A stretch of DNA of 29,711 nucleotides, taken from NCBI GenBank assembly GCA_049699975.1, contig JBNAWB010000022.1:1-29711 (forward strand), in the 5' to 3' direction. The position numbers were made by a program, and so were the translations under genes. Position 1 is the stretch's first letter. Each line of letters starts with the position of its first letter. The DNA is from CAZAGD01 sp049699975. GTDB lineage: Bacteria > Desulfobacterota > SM23-61. Below are positions 23,588 to 29,711 of the stretch, one piece after another. Below the pieces are notes generated by a model, which was given only the letters and a program-made list of their open reading frames with translations, made no database searches and was not told where the DNA came from.

Positions 23588-24130
23588 TCACTTCGATGTC
23601 TCTTGCCCAAAAATTTCGGCTCCTTTTTTTACATACTGCAAGCCAGAGAAAATGGTGAATGCTCCTGTGGTCCATATGAGCACCTTCATTAAAAGTGACC
23701 AAAAAGGAGCTATTTGGGAAAAAAGAACAATGACAATTGTAAGGAGTTGGAAAAAAGTGGTCATCTTGCTGGCTAATGTTGGTTGAATTTTAGGAATGCG
23801 GCCCAAAATAAATAAAATCAATAACCCTCCTAAAATAATTATATCCCTGCTTATAACCAATACTGCTAACCAACCAGGGATTTTCCCCAATACGGCTAAA
23901 CAGATAAAAGAAGAACCAGATAGAAGCTTGTCAGCAAGGGGATCCAGGTAAGCTCCAATGATTGTGCGCTGCCCCATAAGCCTGGCTAACATTCCATCTG
24001 CGGCATCAGTTAGAGCAGCTAAGATAAAGATCAATAAAGCCCAGAAAAAAGCGCCATTAATCAAGAAAATGATTAGTAGGGGAATGAGCAGGATGCGCGC
24101 CAAACTCAGAAAATTAGGTAAATTACACAT
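23588..24130 (-). CDS. pgsA: CDP-diacylglycerol-glycerol-3-phosphate 3-phosphatidyltransferase
   Basis: A 180-residue integral membrane enzyme making phosphatidylglycerophosphate, the substrate of PgpA (287-739). The complete CDP-alcohol phosphotransferase motif is visible: Asp42, Asp45, Gly46, Ala49, Arg50, Gly59, Asp63 and Asp67. About six hydrophobic segments fit the family. The N-terminal NLPNFLSLARILLIPLLI is typical of PgsA. It is the last gene of the envelope-protein run and starts 7 bases after the FecR-domain gene stop, so it is probably cotranscribed with that run. Confidence 0.93.
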   Translation of the reverse strand: MCNLPNFLSLARILLIPLLIIFLINGAFFWALLIFILAALTDAADGMLARLMGQRTIIGAYLDPLADKLLSGSSFICLAVLGKIPGWLAVLVISRDIIILGGLLILFILGRIPKIQPTLASKMTTFFQLLTIVIVLFSQIAPFWSLLMKVLIWTTGAFTIFSGLQYVKKGAEIFGQETSK

Positions 24131-24137
24131 TTTTAAC

Positions 24138-24941
24138 TCAATTCTTCTTTCTTAATTCCCGATCACGCTTTTTATTCCAGCGCACCCACTCTTCTTTAAG
24201 ATCTTCATCTATATTGAATCGGCTTGGTTGGGAGGGCTTGCCTACAGCGGGGATGACTACTTGCATCATTTGCTGCAAAACTATTTCTTCCCATTCTTCC
24301 CGGGAAATCTCATGATACGGAGGAGGAACTTCTTGCGGACCAGAAACTTCTTGGGGGCTTTTAAAACCTTCTTTTGCTAATTTATATTCCGGGCGAACGA
24401 AGGGATTATATACTTGCACAGCTCCTTCATAGACTCTGATCAAGGTGGTTTTATCAGCGCCTATATTCATCCGCCAGATAGTATCTCGAACACCAGCAAC
24501 TGCGTTTGCCGAGGCTACTTCAAAAGTTTTCTTAGAACTAAATATCTTGCGGACATTGGCCCAACTTTTCCCTAAGACAATTTCTACTTTTATATCGCGG
24601 GAGTTAGTTGGGGCTGCAAATAACACCCTCTTTAATTTAAAAGTGGTGTGCTCGTCAAATCTCATTATAGAGCGATCAGGAAATTGAATTTCTAAGCGAG
24701 ATTTGGCATGAGTCTTTATTTCATCCTCGGGATATAAAAAGCTTCCTATCTGAAGCAGTTTCCAAGAAGTTTCCTGGGCAGACAAAACTTCAGCTTTGCC
24801 TTGCAAAAAAGTTATTTTTGCGGCATTCCCTCTCTCCTCTTTCGAAATAGGACTTTGGGCAAGAGCCTGGGCATTTAAAAAATTAAAAGCTACACTAAGG
24901 AAAATTACAAAAAAAATCCCCCCTTTTTTAATTATTGCCAT
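24138..24941 (-). CDS. Exported FecR-domain protein
   Basis: A 267-residue protein with a Sec signal peptide (hydrophobic 10-26, likely cleavage after ALA at about residue 28). The FecR domain covers about 40-175: a KITFLQGKAEVLS start, GSFLYPEDEIKTHAKSRLEIQFPD, MRFDEHTTFKL, a VEIVLGKSWANVRK strand, and FEVASANAVAGVRDTIWRM, the typical FecR core end. The C-terminal ~90 residues are proline-rich, then charged (EEWVRWNKKRDRELRKKN). Classical FecR is an inner-membrane anti-sigma partner. This protein has no transmembrane anchor apart from the signal and no sigma-factor neighbour, so a periplasmic structural or peptidoglycan-associated role is more likely. Confidence 0.85.
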   Translation of the reverse strand: MAIIKKGGIFFVIFLSVAFNFLNAQALAQSPISKEERGNAAKITFLQGKAEVLSAQETSWKLLQIGSFLYPEDEIKTHAKSRLEIQFPDRSIMRFDEHTTFKLKRVLFAAPTNSRDIKVEIVLGKSWANVRKIFSSKKTFEVASANAVAGVRDTIWRMNIGADKTTLIRVYEGAVQVYNPFVRPEYKLAKEGFKSPQEVSGPQEVPPPYHEISREEWEEIVLQQMMQVVIPAVGKPSQPSRFNIDEDLKEEWVRWNKKRDRELRKKN

Positions 24942-24962
24942 TTTCCAATAAATTCAAATAAT

Positions 24963-25274
24963 TTATTGTGCTTTCTTAAGATTTACCTTTAGTGTATGCC
25001 GCGATTGATTACCTACAAATACATCGCGAACGTCGGCAAGGTAGCCGGGTTTACGAATCTCTACTCGATGAGTACCACTTCTTAGTTCGATGGGATCTCT
25101 CTCAAAATCGGCAGCGAGGCCTACTCTTTCCCCATCTATAAAAACTTCAGCATCATCAGGGTTAGCAACAATGAAGAGAAACCCTTCATGACCTACGCCC
25201 CGCAGGGTTTCTTTAGGATAACCACATCCAATAATTAAGCTCATAAAAAGCAGTAGCAAAATAAATTTTCTCAT
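24963..25274 (-). CDS. PEGA-domain lipoprotein
   Basis: A short lipoprotein (103 residues from the ATG at 25274; a GTG at 25280 is also in frame). The signal segment ends in lipobox LIIGC, with Cys at about residue 17. The rest is a single PEGA domain: FLFIVANPDDAEVFIDGERVG, then an ELRSGTHRVEIRKPGY turn and a final strand pair. PEGA domains are beta-rich modules that are common in cell-surface and peptidoglycan-associated proteins. GAGGTGG lies just upstream. It sits between the CsgG-family and FecR genes with gaps of 7 and 21 bases. Confidence 0.85.
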   Translation of the reverse strand: MRKFILLLLFMSLIIGCGYPKETLRGVGHEGFLFIVANPDDAEVFIDGERVGLAADFERDPIELRSGTHRVEIRKPGYLADVRDVFVGNQSRHTLKVNLKKAQ

Positions 25275-25281
25275 GGCCACC

Positions 25282-26247
25282 TCACTGTTTGACTTTCACT
25301 ATATCGTTGACTTGAAAACCACCGCCAACTCGCACCCGAGCTTTAGTAAGTTTGTCACCTACATAACCGGTAACAGTTAATTCTCCTTTGATAGGGCCTT
25401 CTTCACGTCCTAAAAGAATTTTTGTCTGGGGATCGTAGATTTCTTTGCCTAAAGTCTGGACGACTAAGATATCGCCAATCTTTAGTCCCACATCTCGGCC
25501 GGCATTTATATATATATCGCTCCCGCTTATAGAAGCAATCCTTCCTGTCCATTCCACATTTTGCAACGACTGGACCAGATTATCCATAAACTTAGTGATG
25601 GCCGAACGTAGAGCCTCTTGACCTAAGGTTTCATCGTAGCCCGCCCTGGTACCTAACCCTAATACCTCTTGAGCTTTACGCTCAAATTCTCCCTTTCCAG
25701 AATCAGCAAATAAAAGCTGGCCTGTAGAAGCATCCACTACGCGCACATCAACCACACATTTGGCTGTCTGAACTTTTTGACGATAAATCCCATAATCAGC
25801 GCCTCCCGTGCTGATTCCAAATTGAGAGATAGATCCTGTAACAATAGCATTCAAGCCCAAGATCCGCCCGGCCTGCGCCGCCGTTTCTGGATTAATAGCT
25901 CCGGTCTGGCCTAAAGCCTGCTCGCCGAGGATTTGTTTCAATTGGGCGCGCTCCACAATAATAAATGCTCCGGTCTTAAAAAGTTCCGTGGTCAAAATAT
26001 CGGAGGCCGAAGTTCCTAATCGGCCTGCTCCATAGCTTGTCTTATTTACAAAGTCTATAATCCCCACCCGCAATTTCGGACCTTTATGAGTTATCCGCGG
26101 GGCTGCTGGCGGGGCTTGGGGAGCAGGAGTAGTTGTCGATACCGTAGTTTCTTTGGTTGTCGGTCCCAAAGGGGCACCTGCACACCCAGCCATAATAAGC
26201 AGACCAGCTAAGATTAAAAAACCAATAAATCTTCTACTTTCCCACAT
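25282..26247 (-). CDS. CsgG-family outer membrane lipoprotein
   Basis: A 321-residue lipoprotein with lipobox MAGC (Cys at residue 22), followed by a low-complexity Thr/Pro/Ala linker (TTKETTVSTTTPAPQAPPAAP). The CsgG domain follows: LRVGIIDFVNKT, LGTSASDILTTELFKTGAFIIVERAQLKQILGEQ, AAQAGRILGLNAIVTGSI, and CVVDVRVVDASTGQLLFADSG. CsgG itself forms the nonameric curli secretion pore. This protein has an extra C-terminal domain (about 230-321; GRIASISGSDIYINAGRDVGLKIGD), an SH3-like or FlgT-C-like beta module found in several CsgG-like and FlgT proteins. No curli subunit gene (CsgA/B) or CsgE/F is present. A strong AGAAGGAGG precedes the start. Confidence 0.88.
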   Translation of the reverse strand: MWESRRFIGFLILAGLLIMAGCAGAPLGPTTKETTVSTTTPAPQAPPAAPRITHKGPKLRVGIIDFVNKTSYGAGRLGTSASDILTTELFKTGAFIIVERAQLKQILGEQALGQTGAINPETAAQAGRILGLNAIVTGSISQFGISTGGADYGIYRQKVQTAKCVVDVRVVDASTGQLLFADSGKGEFERKAQEVLGLGTRAGYDETLGQEALRSAITKFMDNLVQSLQNVEWTGRIASISGSDIYINAGRDVGLKIGDILVVQTLGKEIYDPQTKILLGREEGPIKGELTVTGYVGDKLTKARVRVGGGFQVNDIVKVKQ

Positions 26248-26277
26248 ACAAAGTACCTCCTTCTTAAGGTAAATTTT

Positions 26278-26898
26278 TTATCTCCCTCCAGGCGTAAGAC
26301 AACCTTTTTGTGCCGGAGCGGAGGCTAATGGTCCATTTGGTAAGGTAGCTAAACAAGTTTCGGTTACTTTTTGGGAGTAAGGGGTATAAGACTTTTGGAT
26401 GGCAAATTTTAAAGATTGTTCAGTGCCAGCTTTCATGTCTTTAACCCTATGATCAGCCTGCCAGACTAGCTGACCTGTGCGGGCATCTTTTAATTCGAAT
26501 TTGGCGCCCACGGTAATGGAGGCATACGCTATTAGATAAGTAGTGCTAAATTCTGTAACGGTAGTGTAAAGAAGCGCATCTACACCTAAAAGTTTACCTA
26601 AATCCTGCGGGGTGAGAGAATGAATCTGTCCTGCATCCCGAATATCTTTTTCCGCAAGTTTACTATCGATAAAAGAGAGAGCAGGACTTTCATAACCTTT
26701 TTGTCTTATTTTTTGGTAAACAATCGGCCGAAATATTTCGGGAGCCTGCAAATGAGGAGTTTCGTTTTGCACCGGAAGCACGGCAATAGAACGCAGATTT
26801 CTGCTTTTATAATCTTCTACTAAGAGGTGATGCGGGGCTGCACAGCCCATGGAAAAAATGAGGGTTAAAATGCAAATAGCTAGTCTTTTTCGATTCAT
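26278..26898 (-). CDS. GNA1162/DUF799-family lipoprotein
   Basis: A 206-residue lipoprotein with lipobox SMGC (Cys at residue 19). The pattern LRSIAVLPVQNETPHLQAPEIFRP, a YQKIRQKGYESPAL helix-strand, KLLGVDALLYTTVTEFSTTY, and a KDARTGQLVWQADH strand match the GNA1162 (DUF799) family, first described in Neisseria, whose fold is related to the TolB/CsgG N-terminal domain. In other genomes members sit beside CsgG-like and LPP20 genes. Function is unknown. AGGAAAGGGA precedes the ATG, and the gene begins 19 bases after the FlgT-like gene. Confidence 0.82.
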   Translation of the reverse strand: MNRKRLAICILTLIFSMGCAAPHHLLVEDYKSRNLRSIAVLPVQNETPHLQAPEIFRPIVYQKIRQKGYESPALSFIDSKLAEKDIRDAGQIHSLTPQDLGKLLGVDALLYTTVTEFSTTYLIAYASITVGAKFELKDARTGQLVWQADHRVKDMKAGTEQSLKFAIQKSYTPYSQKVTETCLATLPNGPLASAPAQKGCLTPGGR

Positions 26899-26917
26899 TA
26901 TTTATCCCTTTCCTCAG

Positions 26918-28108
26918 CTACTTGGGCATTACTTGGAGTTCAATGGTATTCCAAGTGCTTTTGGTTACTTGCACATTAAAATCTCGGAATTTTTTGCGTG
27001 CCAATTCATCAGCCACAGATCGGGCATTCCCTTTGATATCCAAATCTATCTTGGCTACTCCTCTTTCAAAGCTGCGTTCATATATCCCTTCTACTCCCCT
27101 TACCTGCCCTTTCAGTAGATTCTTAAATTTCTGTAAATCCTGGGGCCGCGAAAGGCCCAAAACGGTTAATTGCACTAAAGTAGTCGCTCCTACGCGTTTT
27201 TGAAAGTTTTTTATTATATCATCCATTAACTTTTCAGAGATTTTGGCGCTGGCCTGTTTTAAAGCCTCTACTCCGGCGGTTGTTTCATCAATATGCACCG
27301 CGGCCGCGTACTCTGTGCCTGAAGAAAGCACCCGCCCATCGTCAATTTGTATAGCCCGTAAAGAAATATTAGCCTGCACCGATTTCATTGGTGATCCGGC
27401 TATGGCGCCAATAGATTTAGCCAGAGCCTTTCCCACGATAACTACTTCCGCATCGGCCTGCTTGCCTAAAGTAATCGCGGCCTGATCGGTCAAGTCGGCC
27501 ACCCGATAAGCAGGAGCCACAGATATATTTTGGGATTGCGCTTGATGATCAACCAGATCAAACCCTCTTTCGCGAAATTTTTCCATTATGGTATTTTCAG
27601 TTACGGTGAGGTCAGTCTGTTCTACTCGATGGTATCCCCACCAATAATGATAATAATGGCGACCGATATTCTGCTCAGCCACAAGCATCATAATGCGCGG
27701 TTTGCCTACCTGGGCTAATAGAACCCCTATGGCCTGTAAATCTTTGCGCAAATCGCCAATAGCTACTGTGGCTTCGATGGTTACTTCATATACATTTTTA
27801 GCCCGATTTTCATTTAAAATGCGCCAATTTTTTATGTATCCTTCGGTGCGGGTATAGATGTTATCATTAAGGAGCTGAAAGTTTTGGATGCGCGTTTCGG
27901 AAGAAACCATGGTGCCCACAGCTTGTTCCAGAGCTTTAACTAAAGCATCTTTAATAGCCTTGTCCTTGCCAACTAAATGATCAGCACCTTCATACCATCC
28001 TTCTCCTTTGGCCGTAATCGTCTGCATTTCTTGCCCGTAGGCAGGCAAAATAAACCAAATAAATATAGAAAAAATTAAAATGATGCCTTTTCTCGTAAGC
28101 TTTCTCAA
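26918..28108 (-). CDS. FlgT-like exported protein
   Basis: A 396-residue exported protein. I place the start at a TTG (28108), because GGAGG lies 8 bases upstream; the ATG at 28129 would add seven residues and has no such site. A signal peptide ends near LPAYG. The next ~110 residues match the FlgT N-terminal/LPP20-like domain: KDKAIKDALVKALEQAVGTMVSS, then GYIKNWRILNENRAKNVYEV and VTIEATVAIGDLRKDL. A middle TolB/CsgG-like region follows (PRIMMLVAEQ..., GKQADAEVVIVGKAL), then an ALKQASAKISEKLMDDIIKNFQ helix and a C-terminal domain. In Vibrio, FlgT builds the flagellar H-ring and works with FlgO and FlgP. No flagellar gene is in this window. Confidence 0.78.
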   Translation of the reverse strand: MRKLTRKGIILIFSIFIWFILPAYGQEMQTITAKGEGWYEGADHLVGKDKAIKDALVKALEQAVGTMVSSETRIQNFQLLNDNIYTRTEGYIKNWRILNENRAKNVYEVTIEATVAIGDLRKDLQAIGVLLAQVGKPRIMMLVAEQNIGRHYYHYWWGYHRVEQTDLTVTENTIMEKFRERGFDLVDHQAQSQNISVAPAYRVADLTDQAAITLGKQADAEVVIVGKALAKSIGAIAGSPMKSVQANISLRAIQIDDGRVLSSGTEYAAAVHIDETTAGVEALKQASAKISEKLMDDIIKNFQKRVGATTLVQLTVLGLSRPQDLQKFKNLLKGQVRGVEGIYERSFERGVAKIDLDIKGNARSVADELARKKFRDFNVQVTKSTWNTIELQVMPK

Positions 28109-28242
28109 AGACAATCCCTCCTTTCTCATTTAAACCCCTAAACCGCCACTCTTATTTGTGCTGGCGGCTAACTAAAATGTCACCCATTTACCCTCAAGCG
28201 CCGCCAATAAAATTTCACATTAAAAATATTAACCAGAATCTT

Positions 28243-29061
28243 CTAATCAACAACTATTAATACTCGGCATTGTTCTAAAAAACTTAAGTTTTTGGACATA
28301 TCGCGCAGTCCTTGAGCATCTGCGTTCTTGATTACCAGATCTGTATTTCCCGGCCCCGTAACTTTAATGGCTTTGATAACCAGGGGATGGGGAGCGACCC
28401 GGTCATTTTTAAGGGCGGCCTCGAGATTTTTGGTGTAACCCGCAATCCCATTTTTCATAGCCCATTCTTTAGAGGCGAAAGTCGAGCCATAGACCTCGCG
28501 ACCATCTTCATCGACTATTTTGGGGGCTAAAGCCGGCCGCACGTTCAAGCCGCGGGAATCAAAAATAACGCCAGTATAAACAAGATCCCCTGTCTTAGGA
28601 ACGGGTTGACTTCCCAAAGATGACTGCGTCAATAAAGTCTGGTTCAAAGCCCCGGACAGGGGAATTTCCACGGTTACCTCTACCGCCCCATCAGAAAGGT
28701 AACGTGTTTTAATAACCTTGGCCCCCCTTATTAACCCATGCACCTGGGTGCGAATTTGATCATTTTGGGTCATGGCATTTTCCACAACGGTTTGCGAGTC
28801 TATGCGTACGCCTTTTATGGTCTCTAAGATATTTCTCAGGGCATCTGCTTTGGCCGCTCTTTCCGCTCCCAGCCTGGCCGCGGCTATATTAGGAGCATCA
28901 GGGTTGGGCGCACCGCTTCCTGATGCCCGAATAATTTGCTCAGACCAATTGACTTCTCCATTGCCGATTTTCTGGATTAATGGCTGTTGGGCATTGATGG
29001 ATAAGGGAATTAAAAAAAAGATCAGACCGACGAAGCAAATAAAAAAGCTTTTTCTGCTCAT
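28243..29061 (-). CDS. LPP20-domain exported protein (FlgP-like)
   Basis: A 272-residue protein with a Sec signal peptide (cleavage likely after SINA at residue 24). It is not a lipoprotein, because no lipobox cysteine is present. The LPP20 domain is clear at about 45-140: IIRASGSGAPNPD, AARLGAERAAKADALRNILETIKGV, QIRTQVHGLIRGAKVIKTRY and SDGAVEVTVEIPLSG. The domain is shared with Helicobacter LPP20 and Vibrio FlgP. The C-terminal half (GDLVYTGVIFDSRGLNVRPALAPKIVDEDG-type) is a second beta-rich domain that I cannot name. First gene of the operon, with AAGGAGGG before the ATG and a strong promoter 47 bases upstream. Confidence 0.82.
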   Translation of the reverse strand: MSRKSFFICFVGLIFFLIPLSINAQQPLIQKIGNGEVNWSEQIIRASGSGAPNPDAPNIAAARLGAERAAKADALRNILETIKGVRIDSQTVVENAMTQNDQIRTQVHGLIRGAKVIKTRYLSDGAVEVTVEIPLSGALNQTLLTQSSLGSQPVPKTGDLVYTGVIFDSRGLNVRPALAPKIVDEDGREVYGSTFASKEWAMKNGIAGYTKNLEAALKNDRVAPHPLVIKAIKVTGPGNTDLVIKNADAQGLRDMSKNLSFLEQCRVLIVVD

Positions 29062-29107
29062 ATATTCCCTCCTTGGTAAATTGAGAGCGAAAAATAAATT
29101 ATTATTA

Positions 29108-29135
29108 ATTTTAAACTACTTAGCCAAATTGTCAA
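29108..29135 (-). promoter_or_regulatory. Promoter of the LPP20-FlgT-GNA1162-CsgG-PEGA-FecR-pgsA run
   Basis: On the minus strand a perfect TTGACA (29130-29135) and TAAAAT (29108-29113, five of six consensus) are separated by 16 bases. The -35 again reads CTTGACAATTT. No comparable promoter was seen inside the run, and the gene gaps are mostly under 35 bases apart from 134 bases before the FlgT-like gene. Confidence 0.7.
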
Positions 29136-29152
29136 GGTTAATTCCAGCTTTC

Positions 29153-29200
29153 GTTACGCAAAAATCATTTATGGACTTTTTGTAAAAATCATTTATGGAC
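29153..29200 (+). repeat. AAAAATCATTTATGGAC repeats, left side
   Basis: Two near-identical units, 29153-29176 (GTTACGCAAAAATC...) and 29182-29200 (GTAAAAATC...), stand in tandem. An inverted relative lies at 29686-29709, near the window end. The interval 29201-29280 shows nothing else. Confidence 0.7.
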
Positions 29201-29280
29201 TTTTTTAATAAATTCTTGATTTTTGGCATAAAGAATTGGAATTTTTTAAAGAGTTATTAAAATAATCATGGCCATTTTTC

Positions 29281-29627
29281 GTCATTCCTGTGAAGACAGG
29301 AATCCAGAAAGGGACTTTGAAACAGTATTAAGTCTATATCCTTTGTAGCCAGAGAAATGGGACAGGGGTCCGATCTTAAGAAGCGGATATATGAGCATAA
29401 AAATGATTTGGTAAATGGTTTTACAAAGAAATACAAGGTTCATCGTCTTGTCTGGTATAAAATCCATGAGTCTTGGGAGTCTGCATTTCAAAGAGAAAAG
29501 CAGATAAAGAGATGGAAAAGGTTATGGAAATTGAGATTAATTGAGCAGAATAATCCTTCTTGGGATGATTTATATGAAGATATTTGTAAATAATAATGGT
29601 CTGGATTCCTGCCTTCGCAGGAATGAC
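29281..29627. mobile_element. 347-bp inverted-repeat element carrying a GIY-YIG nuclease relic
   Basis: Inverted 27-base arms at 29281-29307 (GTCATTCCTG...CAGGAATCCAG) and 29601-29627 (CTGGATTCCTG...CAGGAATGAC) bound a frameshifted GIY-YIG gene. The arms match those of the gene-less 70-bp element at 20484-20553. No target duplication is visible at the borders. Confidence 0.65.
29318..29593 (+). pseudogene. GIY-YIG nuclease, disrupted N-terminus
   Basis: The open frame 29357-29593 (78 codons) encodes the body of a small GIY-YIG family protein: SDLKKRIYEHKNDLVNGFTK, VHRLVWYKIHESWESAFQRE, KQIKRWKRLWKLRLIEQ, NPSWDDLY. Just upstream, in another frame, about 29328-29366 reads VYILCSQRNGTGV, the usual N-terminal GIY strand. 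Compared with the family (NGT-LYIGVT-SDL), about 14 bases are missing, deleting LYI and the residue after V and shifting the frame. The YIG half of the catalytic motif is gone, so the protein is probably inactive. Intact relatives are about 90-100 residues. Confidence 0.75.
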
Positions 29628-29711
29628 ACCTTTCTTTTATGATGTCTAATCTTCTCCTGAAATGTTCAGCAATAGTTTCCCATATGTGCACAAATGATTT
29701 TTACGTAACAG
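29628..29711 (-). other. Window-edge fragment with a short unrecognised coding remnant
   Basis: The minus strand reads VHIWETIAEHFRRRLDIIKER (codons about 29627-29689) and then runs into the inverted repeat arm, so it may be the truncated start of some ORF. It is bracketed outside by the AAAAATCATTT-type inverted repeat at 29686-29709. I cannot name it. Confidence 0.3.
29686..29709 (-). repeat. Inverted partner of the AAAAATCATTTATGGAC repeats
   Basis: On the minus strand it reads GTTACGTAAAAATC then ATTTGTGCAC. It matches 29153-29176 (GTTACGCAAAAATC then ATTTATGGAC) at all but about three positions, in opposite orientation. The pair encloses the GIY-YIG element, with about 530 bases between outer ends, and could be the terminal repeats of a larger, decayed transposable element. 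Confidence 0.6.

Noticed and set aside
25282..26247. A curli (functional amyloid) secretion locus
   Set aside because: The protein is CsgG-like, but no CsgA/B repeats, CsgE, CsgF or CsgD is present, and the neighbours are LPP20, FlgT and GNA1162 types.
29153..29200. CRISPR array
   Set aside because: Only two tandem units with a 5-base gap, no spacers of regular length and no cas genes.

Overview
This window looks like a moderately AT-rich Gram-negative bacterial chromosome. The best guess is a member of the former Deltaproteobacteria (Desulfobacterota) or a close candidate lineage. That is inferred from gene order (pgpA-cinA-thpR-recA-recX-alaS, and tRNA-Val-thrS-infC-rpmI-rplT-pheS-pheT-ihfA-merR-tRNA-Pro), from BamD and many outer-membrane-type lipoproteins, and from an anaerobe-style split B12 acyl-CoA mutase. 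No database search was possible, so the taxonomy is an inference.

Layout. Positions 287-6882 (+) hold a housekeeping run: PgpA, CinA, ThpR, RecA, RecX and AlaS. Everything coding from 6891 to 29061 is on the minus strand. Read in its own direction, 12193 to 6891 encodes an enoyl-CoA hydratase, a 3-hydroxybutyryl-CoA dehydrogenase, a small cysteine-rich protein, the large subunit of a B12 acyl-CoA mutase, a repeat, the B12-binding small subunit, and a BamD-like lipoprotein. The large mutase subunit carries Phe and Gln where methylmalonyl-CoA mutases have Tyr89 and Arg207. I therefore read it as an isobutyryl-CoA mutase feeding butyryl-CoA into the adjacent beta-oxidation enzymes, not as a propionate-pathway enzyme.

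Positions 12300-14220 are an eroded accessory island. It contains an inverted pair of about 100-bp palindromic repeats, an exported-protein gene split by one in-frame TGA, and the last 32 codons of an OmpA-family gene. Next come a CsgG-fold lipoprotein, tRNA-Pro, MerR, IHF-alpha, PheT, PheS, L20, L35, IF-3, ThrS and tRNA-Val. The normally compact infC-rpmI-rplT stretch has been pushed apart by two unrelated palindromic repeats without breaking any frame. ThrS is preceded by a strong terminator-like hairpin.

Positions 23588-29061 form one operon-like run: LPP20-domain protein, FlgT-like protein, GNA1162/DUF799 lipoprotein, CsgG-family lipoprotein, PEGA lipoprotein, FecR-domain protein and PgsA. 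The combination resembles the Vibrio flagellar H-ring proteins FlgO/FlgP/FlgT, yet no flagellar gene is present. It is the best candidate here for an undescribed envelope system.

The right end (29150-29711) holds a frameshifted GIY-YIG nuclease between 27-bp inverted repeats. The same repeats form a gene-less 70-bp element between infC and rpmI, which suggests a nuclease-carrying parent and a small derivative.
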